Positions 8,528 to 14,373 of a stretch of 33,569 nt of DNA are shown in pieces (position 1 is the stretch's first letter; every line of letters begins with the position of its first letter). Under the pieces are notes generated by a model. It made no database searches. It worked only from the letters and a program-made list of their open reading frames with translations, and had not been told where the DNA came from. The position numbers were made by a program, and so were the translations under genes. This DNA comes from an uncultured Ilumatobacter sp. (GTDB taxonomy: Bacteria > Actinomycetota > Acidimicrobiia > Acidimicrobiales > Ilumatobacteraceae), in contig CAJQPY010000025.1 of the NCBI GenBank assembly GCA_905480335.1, forward strand, positions 1-33,569, written 5' to 3'.

Positions 8528-9250
8528 TCACGCCTGGGCGGCGAGCGCGAGGACCTCGTCCTCGGGAATTGCACCGAACCAGCGGCCGAGTTCCTGGCCG
8601 TCGGTGCCGAGCAGGATCACGGTGGGTTGACCAGTGATCTGGAATGCACTCCATGACTCGAACGACGAGTCCCACAGCATCGTGAACGACTCGGTGCCGC
8701 GTTCTTCGACGAACTCAACTGCTTCATCGAGGCTGTCCTGGGTGCCGTAGCCGATGACCTCGACCTCATTCAGGTGATCTCGAGCGAACTGCTCGACGTC
8801 GGGAGCTTCCCGACGGCAGGTGGGTCAATGCGGTGCCCACGTCCACAGCAGGACGGGTCGATCGGACGGGAGGATGTTCGCGATGTTCGCCTCGCCGTCG
8901 CGGCCGACGTCGTCGACGACCAGGTCGGGAAACGGGTTGCCGTCGAATTGTGCGTCGGACTCGACCGCTGTCGAGAAGGTCCGACCACCCAACGGGGCCG
9001 GTTCGGCCGTTGGTGGCTCGGTGCTTGGTGCCTCGGGGGCCGGGGACTCCGCAGCTGCATTCGTTGCCGGCGGCTCGGTCGTAGGCGGTTCTGCCGGAGA
9101 CTCGTCGTCCGCTGGTGCGGCGGCCGAAGCGGCTTCGGTGGGCGGTGGCGTGGTCGCATCTGGGGTGGCGGTTGCGGCGGGGCCCGATGTGCCGCACGCC
9201 GCAAGGGTGAGCCCGATCGCCACGGCGAGCAGGGAGATCCGACGCGTCAT
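8528..9250 (-). CDS. Thioredoxin-like (TlpA/ResA type) lipoprotein with in-frame UGA at the CxxC site; candidate selenoprotein
   Basis: From the ATG at 9250, MTRRISLLAVAIGLTLAACG is a lipoprotein signal peptide with lipobox LAAC. A Pro/Thr/Ala/Glu-rich linker follows (about 20-95), then a thioredoxin-like domain starting NPFPDLVVDDVG and VLLWTWAPH. Codon 142 is TGA (8825-8827). Reading through it gives PTCRREAPDVEQFARDHL, then strands and helices of a TlpA-like fold (VEVIGYGTQDSLDEA, FTMLWDSSFESWSAF), the cis-proline loop ITGQPTVILLG and a stop at 8528-8530: 240 residues in total. The family's active site is WAPxCxxC, so TGA sits exactly at the first cysteine and would make U142-P-T-C145. A hairpin directly follows. 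I infer a membrane-anchored thiol/selenol oxidoreductase outside the cytoplasm. The alternative is a nonsense mutation of TGC/TGT, in which case the stop at 8825 leaves an inactive N-terminal half. Confidence 0.7.
8789..8819 (-). promoter_or_regulatory. Candidate bacterial SECIS hairpin after the in-frame UGA
   Basis: On the minus strand, CGTCGGGA pairs perfectly with TCCCGACG around the 3-nt loop AGC (8797-8815). CTGC and GCAG add a lower 4-bp stem with a 4-nt 3' bulge (TCGA), reaching 8789-8819. The apical loop begins 17 nt after the UGA and has G at its second position. As I recall, bacterial SECIS elements have a small apical loop with a G in the first two positions, about 16-37 nt from the UGA. 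The caution is that the hairpin is made by codons for the conserved RREAPD stretch. Confidence 0.55.
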
Positions 9251-9308
9251 CCCGACATGCTGGCACGGCCCTGGTCGGCTTCGGCTGCGCAGCTGCAGAG
9301 TTTCGCGG

Positions 9309-9995
9309 TCAGTTCGATGTCGTGTGGACGTCGCCGCTGCGTGGATCCACGGCCGTCGCAGGCAGATGTGTGGACGGTCCACTCGCGACGCCGACCGATG
9401 CGGTTACCTTCGTTCCGTACGGCGCCTCGATCGCCTCGATCGGGCGGCGGACCCGCTCAGCCGCGCCGCCAGCCCCATGAGCAGTAGCGTCGGGGAGCAG
9501 CACGCAGAATTCCTCGCCGCCGTATCGGTACGCGACGTTTTCACAGCGCACACTCGCGGCGATCGCATCGCCGACTCTGCGGAGCACGTCGTCGCCGGCT
9601 GCGTGACCGTGCATGTCGTTGAACATCTTGAAGTTGTCGATGTCGATCATCAGCATTGCCGTAGGGCGTGCTTCGCCGCCGATCCACTGACTCACGTCGT
9701 TGTCGAGCTTGCGACGATTCTTCAGTCCGGTCAGGTCATCGGTCATCGCGAGCTCGAGGAGACGGGCGTGTGTTCGCCGCCGAAATCTGATGAATGCCAC
9801 GAAGCCGGCGACGAGTGCGACCACCGCGATGATCGAAACCCGACCCGGTGACGTGTCGGTCGACGGGGTTGACAGTGCGGCCATAGCGTCGCCGAACAGG
9901 TTGCTGTCGGTCGCTGCATGTGCCGGGGCCATCCCGGCGAGCGCGACGAACACGTACACGCACGTGGTCGTGATCGCTGCACCGAATGATCGCAT
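9309..9995 (-). CDS. Membrane-anchored diguanylate cyclase (GGDEF), C-terminally short
   Basis: The 228-residue protein has a signal-like N-terminus (TTTCVYVFVALAGMAPAHA), a second membrane helix (IIAVVALVAGFVAFIRF) and a GGDEF domain from TDDLTGLKNRRKL (about 85) onward. The metal and substrate residues are present: MIDIDNFKMFND and the signature YGGEEF, a functional GGEEF variant. The inhibitory I-site, normally RxxD upstream of the signature, reads RCEN, so product inhibition may be lost. The usual end of the domain (a helix of the ADxALYxAKxxGRN type) is missing: after ASVGVASG the protein runs 22 more residues and stops. No frame next to the stop restores that helix convincingly. It may be a shortened, possibly inactive cyclase. 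It lies upstream of the thioredoxin-like lipoprotein on the same strand (58-bp gap). Confidence 0.8.
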   Translation of the reverse strand: MRSFGAAITTTCVYVFVALAGMAPAHAATDSNLFGDAMAALSTPSTDTSPGRVSIIAVVALVAGFVAFIRFRRRTHARLLELAMTDDLTGLKNRRKLDNDVSQWIGGEARPTAMLMIDIDNFKMFNDMHGHAAGDDVLRRVGDAIAASVRCENVAYRYGGEEFCVLLPDATAHGAGGAAERVRRPIEAIEAPYGTKVTASVGVASGPSTHLPATAVDPRSGDVHTTSN

Positions 9996-10061
9996 CAGGT
10001 GGGTCCTCGGTCGGAACAGTTGCCGACTTGAGTCGGCTCACCAGATGTCAGTTTCGTGCCC

Positions 10062-10970
10062 TCAGCCGAAGCGGTCTGCGAGGGCGCCGATGTGCTCCGG
10101 ATACATGTCGCAACATCCTCCGACGAGCGTCGCACCGTCGGCGATCCAGCCGGCCACTTCGTCTGCGTATCGGTTGGCCGTGAGTTCGGTGCGGCGCTCG
10201 AAGATGACTTCATTGGCTTCGTAGGTGCTGCTGCGAGACGTTGGAAATGCATTTGCGTACGCGCCGAGCTCGAGATCGACCCGGCGTCGGGTGCACGCCG
10301 ACCGAAGCGCGACCAGCGCCGGTCCGGTCTGTTCCGGGATCGAGCAGTTGATCAGCACGGCGGAAACAGGCATCCGTTCGTCGACCAACGCGTCGACGAT
10401 GTCGTCCATCGACTCCCCCGACCGGAGCGCGATCCGCCCATCGGTCCACTCATCGGGCACCGTGAACGACGCCCAGATCGGGCGGCCCTCCGTTCGGTCG
10501 GCGACCGCACTGACGAGGGCGCGCATCTCGGCAACGGTGCTGAACGTCTCGCCCAGCCAGATGTCGACGAATGGACCCAGTGCTCGGGCGATGCCGGCGT
10601 AGATCGGGGCAGCACGGGCGGCGTCGAAGCGTGACGGCTCGTAGGAGCCGAACAGCGGCGGCAGCGAGCCGGCGACACGGATGTCGGCCTCGGCGGTGTC
10701 GGCGGCGGTGCGTGCCAGCCGGCCGGCGAGTGTGGTGAGCTCGATTCCATGAGCGGCGAAGAACTCGGGTGTGTGGTGGTACGGGACGACGGCATAGTTG
10801 TTCGTCGTGATCACCTGTGCGCCAGCCTGAATGAAGTTGCGGTGGGCCTCGATTACGCGTTCGGGCGCCTCCAGCAAGGCCAGCGATGACCACTCCGGCT
10901 GGCGAAACGGAGCGTTGATGCGGCGCAACTCCTTGCCCATTCCGCCGTCGAGAATCGTCACCGCAGACAC
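10062..10970 (-). CDS. Homocysteine S-methyltransferase family protein
   Basis: The start is a GTG at 10970 (VSAVTILDGGMGKELRR); the nearby ATG is out of frame. The 302-residue protein is a complete single-domain barrel. It has the N-terminal DGGMGKEL, GAQVITTNNYAV, and the zinc ligands C209 (INCS) and C286-C287 (GGCCDMYPEHI). Family members transfer methyl groups to homocysteine from S-methylmethionine, betaine or other donors. Which donor is used here cannot be told. The stop is 66 bp before the start of the diguanylate cyclase gene on the same strand, but no functional link is evident. Confidence 0.88.
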   Translation of the reverse strand: MSAVTILDGGMGKELRRINAPFRQPEWSSLALLEAPERVIEAHRNFIQAGAQVITTNNYAVVPYHHTPEFFAAHGIELTTLAGRLARTAADTAEADIRVAGSLPPLFGSYEPSRFDAARAAPIYAGIARALGPFVDIWLGETFSTVAEMRALVSAVADRTEGRPIWASFTVPDEWTDGRIALRSGESMDDIVDALVDERMPVSAVLINCSIPEQTGPALVALRSACTRRRVDLELGAYANAFPTSRSSTYEANEVIFERRTELTANRYADEVAGWIADGATLVGGCCDMYPEHIGALADRFG

Positions 10971-11027
10971 GCCATGACACTAGCGATTGCTCTGATGCGG
11001 TCCATCGCCTCGCGAGCGGCGCGGCCG

Positions 11028-11192
11028 CTACAGCGCCGTGGATTCCGACGCCCTGGATCCTGACGCGGTGGCCTCGGTGACGCCTGACATGAGCAGACCG
11101 ATGGTTTTGACATTGCACTCGTCGCGCCGCAACTCGCCCATCACCGCACCCTCGAGGAGCACGATGGTCCGGTCGGAGAGCTGCATCACCTC
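11028..11192 (-). pseudogene. C-terminal remnant of an ABC-transporter ATPase (simple sugar/nucleoside importer type)
   Basis: The minus strand reads EVMQLSDRTIVLLEGAVMGE, then LRRDECNVKTIGLLMSGVTE and a short tail ending at a TAG (11028-11030). This matches in order the extreme C-terminus of importer ATPases that work with BmpA-type binding proteins (D/E-xxLSDRI-V-x-GRIVGE ... IGLLMAG). Nothing upstream encodes Walker A, signature or Walker B motifs. Instead, a small start-like region (GGGGAGG then ATG) reaches a TGA after 5 codons immediately before the homology. The pattern looks like a large internal deletion that joined the beginning of one gene to the end of another. The rest of the 10971-11278 gap holds no gene. 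Confidence 0.65.
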
Positions 11193-11260
11193 GCCGTGGT
11201 CATCGTGCCTCCCCTGCAGTCGATGTTGGCGTCGTCAATGCCCCGTCCTTTTTGATGATG

Positions 11261-11276
11261 TTAATGAAATGTCAAG
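11261..11276 (-). promoter_or_regulatory. Second copy of the CTTGACAnTTnnTTAA element
   Basis: The minus strand carries CTTGACATTTCATTAA here, just after the ygfK-like stop codon. It agrees with the site upstream of the M20 hydrolase (19390-19405) at 13 of 16 positions and in the same orientation, but the outer palindrome arms are not conserved. TTGACA could serve as a -35 box. An AAAAAGGA sequence lies about 25 nt further on, so this is probably the left-over control region of the lost transporter operon. Confidence 0.4.
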
Positions 11277-11278
11277 TT

Positions 11279-13162
11279 TCAAGCGGAGCCTGGTATCGGT
11301 GCCGTGGGTGTGTCGGCACGGAGCGGGAGTCCTTCGTCGGCGGTGAGCACTGTCAGCAGCCGCGGGATCTCGGCGTCGGCACCTCCACTCGCCGATGCGG
11401 TGATTCCTCCGTCGATGTCGATGAGAAAGCGCGGACCCTCGGCGGCAGCGAAGCGGGTCTGGTCGAGATACAGCCGTGGCTTGATCATCGCCGGATCGCC
11501 GTTCTCCGGGCAGAACGTGAGGCAGTTTCCGCACTCGTTGCACAACTCGCTGAACACGAGATACTGCTGGCGGCCAGATGAGTCGAGTTCGTCAGCGAGT
11601 GCGGTCGGCGTCGGCACCTTGAAGAAAGCATCGTTCGGGCACACCGTCACGCAGAAGTTGCAGGCGACGCACCCCCACATCTCGAGGTCGTGATCGACAC
11701 TGCGCGGGAGGTTCTCGTGGCCGTCCAGGTGGTAGCTCGCCAGATCGTTGTGCGTGATGTGGGCGAGGTGAGCGGCAGCGGTGTCCCGGTGCCCGGCGGC
11801 GCGCGCCTCGGCCAGGCGGGCTGAGCGATAACCGTCGAGGTCCCTTCCGGTCGATTCCGCCACCGCTTTCGTGAGCGCCTTGAGCATCGGGGCGAGGCGG
11901 CCGTAGCCGCCGGGCTTGAGCAGGTCTGAGCACACACTTGCCGGGCGCACACCCATGGCGATCGTGTCGGCGAGGTTCTCCTTGGTCACCCCGGCCGAGA
12001 AGCTGACCATGATGTCGCCGCCGCCGTTCGTGGCGTCAGGGTCGGCGTCGGGGCCGTCGTGGCCGGGGATCATGAACCGGCCGGGCAGCGCGGTCGCAAG
12101 CTTGTCGAGCACGGCGGTGGCGAGCACGTGCAGCGGCGCGCCCGAGAGGTACATCGTCTCGTCGGGCATCCAGTCCTTGTGGTTTTGGACGACGAGCGTG
12201 TTGGTGAGCTTGATGCCGAACCGATGACCGTGATCGAGGGCAAACCTGTGCAGCTCGTCGATCAGTGTGATCGCCCGGTCGAACGGCAGGTCATCCTCGA
12301 ACGCCTGAGGAACAAGCTGGACGTACTCGTAGCCGAGCGTGTCGTGGACGATCGCGCTGACGCCGTCGGGCCCCAGCAGCGTCGGGTTGAGCTTGACGAT
12401 GACGTCGATGTCGTGTGCTTTGATCAGATGCTTCGTGATCTGTTCGATTTCGTCAGGCGGACACCCATGGAACGTCGACAGTGTGATCGTGTCGGAGATG
12501 TGTGACGGGAACTCGATGTCGCGGAACTGAGCGAACACCGAGTCGTGGGGGATCTGGGCACGGAGTCGTTCGATCTCGTCGGTCGCGTCGTGCATTGCAT
12601 CGATGAAGCCGGCGACCTTCTCGGACGTGATGCCGGCGAGGTCGTAGCCGACCGACATGTCGAACACATGCGCTCCGGGCCCTCCTTCTTCGGGCCGTCC
12701 GACGAATTCCTGAATCGGTTCCCAGCGCTTCAGCATCTCGATGATCATCCAGGCCTTGACGTATTCCTCGAGGCTCTCATGGACAAGGAGCTCTTGGCTC
12801 CATTCGATGTTGTACCCGATCGTCTGCATGTCGATGCAAGGGCGGGCGATGTCCAGATCGTCGAGAACCTGCACCGTTTTCAGCTCGAACAGTCGCGAGC
12901 CGCCGAGCCACGACAGGACGATGTTCTGAGCCATCTGGCTGTGTGGGCCGGCGGCAGGGCCCACCGGGCTGGCCGCAGGACGGCCCAGGAACTCGAACGA
13001 CAGGTCGACGTCGGGGCTCGGCTTCCAGAATCGCGCTGTCGGGAGATCGAAGATTCGTTTGCGCGTCGTCCACTCATGCTCGATGCGCTCGAGCAACATC
13101 GGCAGCGACATCGGGGTGAGCGGCGGCGCTTTGTCGCTGGTCTGATTGGTCGTCTCGGTCAT
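11279..13162 (-). CDS. ygfK: YgfK-like iron-sulfur protein lacking the central flavin/NAD(P)H module
   Basis: The 627-residue protein matches the N-terminal dihydroorotate-dehydrogenase-like half of E. coli YgfK: TPMSLPMLLERIEHEW, SPVGPAAGPHSQMAQNIVLSWLGGSRLFELKTVQ, TLSTFHGCPPDEIEQI, VKLNPTLLG, KLTNTL and SDLLKPGGYGRL. It also matches YgfK's C-terminal Fe-S part: CVACNFCVTVCPNDAFF and LCNECGNCLTFCPENGDP, two 4Fe-4S clusters. The roughly 400-residue GltD-like FAD/NAD(P)H domain that separates these in YgfK is absent. YgfK was named a putative selenate reductase subunit and co-occurs with SsnA and selenium-dependent molybdenum hydroxylases. I infer an electron-transfer partner for the xanthine dehydrogenase in this operon. 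The start overlaps the SsnA stop (ATGA). Confidence 0.8.
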   Translation of the reverse strand: MTETTNQTSDKAPPLTPMSLPMLLERIEHEWTTRKRIFDLPTARFWKPSPDVDLSFEFLGRPAASPVGPAAGPHSQMAQNIVLSWLGGSRLFELKTVQVLDDLDIARPCIDMQTIGYNIEWSQELLVHESLEEYVKAWMIIEMLKRWEPIQEFVGRPEEGGPGAHVFDMSVGYDLAGITSEKVAGFIDAMHDATDEIERLRAQIPHDSVFAQFRDIEFPSHISDTITLSTFHGCPPDEIEQITKHLIKAHDIDVIVKLNPTLLGPDGVSAIVHDTLGYEYVQLVPQAFEDDLPFDRAITLIDELHRFALDHGHRFGIKLTNTLVVQNHKDWMPDETMYLSGAPLHVLATAVLDKLATALPGRFMIPGHDGPDADPDATNGGGDIMVSFSAGVTKENLADTIAMGVRPASVCSDLLKPGGYGRLAPMLKALTKAVAESTGRDLDGYRSARLAEARAAGHRDTAAAHLAHITHNDLASYHLDGHENLPRSVDHDLEMWGCVACNFCVTVCPNDAFFKVPTPTALADELDSSGRQQYLVFSELCNECGNCLTFCPENGDPAMIKPRLYLDQTRFAAAEGPRFLIDIDGGITASASGGADAEIPRLLTVLTADEGLPLRADTPTAPIPGSA

Positions 13163-14271
13163 GGCATCTCCTCCAGAGCGCTGTGCAGCCGGGCGGCCTG
13201 CTCGGTCGCCTTGGCGCGGATCTCGTCAGCGTCGACGCGGGTCGCCACACCGTTGCGCACGGCCGACTCGCCGTCGACATCGACGTCGATCACATTGATG
13301 GTCGGGGTGAATGCCACGTGCCAGGGCTCGATGGTGTCGTAGGACCACGTGACGGTGTCCCGCTCCACTTCCGGAAACAGCGTTCGGTTCGTGTCGAGCC
13401 ATGACCATGCCGTGTCGGGTGACGCCCCGATGTCGGCGGCGCGGTGGGCCACATAGGCAAGCTGGAACTCGGCGAGCATGTCGGCACCGATGCCGTCGGT
13501 TCCGAGTCCGATCGGGTTGGTGAATCGGATCGGGTCGGCGTACCCCACCGAGTTGTTCATGTTCGAGCGCGGGTTGTGGATGATCGTGCCATGCAGCCCG
13601 TGGTCGTCGGGGAGGTGGACGCCGTGAATTAGCAGCCAGTCGTCGCGGGTCAGATCACTGATCCGGTCGGCCACTCCGATGTCATCGGGGCCCTCGGCGA
13701 CGTGGATGTGTACGCCGACGCCATGCGCCTCGGCGAGTTCTGCGGCGTCGACGAGGTGCGTGTCGGTACAGGTGAAGGCAGCGTGGACCCCAACCATCCC
13801 GCGGCGCATCCCGTCGTCGTCACGTTCCGAGAGCTCACGCAGGTACCGGTCATTCTCGGCGAGGCCACGCAGCGCCCCAGCGGATCCGTGTCGGTCGGTG
13901 ATTCCGTAGCACGTGTTGATCCGCACGCCGACCTCGTTGCAGGCGTCGGCGATGACCGACAGCGAACCGCTGATCGCCCGCGGTGACTCGTGGTGGTCGA
14001 TGATCGCCGTGCATCCCGCTTCGAGTGCTTCGAGCGCGCCCAGCTTGGCCGACCACTCGATCATCTCGAGGTCGAGCGCCTGATCGAGGCGCCACCACAC
14101 GTTCTCGAGGATCCCGAGAAACGATGTCGGCTCGGACGGCGGCGGCGGCATCCCGCGCGCGAGCGCGGAGTACAGATGATGGTGCCCACAGACCAGCCCG
14201 GTCGTCGTCGCACTCACGACGCCACCCGAGCCCACCCCGACACCCACAACCGTCCCGACACCCATAACCAC
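13159..14271 (-). CDS. ssnA: SsnA-like amidohydrolase, N-terminally short
   Basis: The 370-residue metal-dependent hydrolase has the HxH metal motif in GLVCGHHHLYSALARGMPPPP, DHHESP, HAAFTCTD, VHIHVAEG, HNPRSNMNN and the aspartate in GLGTDGIGADM. These fit the SsnA/guanine-deaminase-like group, and the C-terminal DVDGESAVRNGVATRVDADEIRAKA is also typical. Full-length SsnA proteins are about 440 residues and begin with about 55 residues of beta-sandwich before the PGxVCxHxH strand. Here these are replaced by a low-complexity VMGVGTVVGVGVGSGGVV. The start (GTG 14271, or the ATG two codons on) is therefore uncertain and the gene may be 5'-damaged. A 102-bp gap separates it from the xanthine dehydrogenase. 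It probably deaminates or hydrolyses a purine-related compound. Confidence 0.75.
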   Translation of the reverse strand: MVMGVGTVVGVGVGSGGVVSATTTGLVCGHHHLYSALARGMPPPPSEPTSFLGILENVWWRLDQALDLEMIEWSAKLGALEALEAGCTAIIDHHESPRAISGSLSVIADACNEVGVRINTCYGITDRHGSAGALRGLAENDRYLRELSERDDDGMRRGMVGVHAAFTCTDTHLVDAAELAEAHGVGVHIHVAEGPDDIGVADRISDLTRDDWLLIHGVHLPDDHGLHGTIIHNPRSNMNNSVGYADPIRFTNPIGLGTDGIGADMLAEFQLAYVAHRAADIGASPDTAWSWLDTNRTLFPEVERDTVTWSYDTIEPWHVAFTPTINVIDVDVDGESAVRNGVATRVDADEIRAKATEQAARLHSALEEMP

Positions 14272-14373
14272 TGCGGAATTCCTGCAGATCGTGATGGTGA
14301 GCGTCCGGAGCCGCCGAAATTCCGGCGGAGTGGGAGCGAGAAGTGTGGGAGTGAGCGGTGTGGGGGAAAGCGG

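Noticed and set aside
8528..8824. Separate downstream gene starting after the UGA
   Set aside because: There is no start codon or ribosome binding site close after the UGA, and the segment holds only the second half of the thioredoxin fold, so it belongs to the upstream frame.
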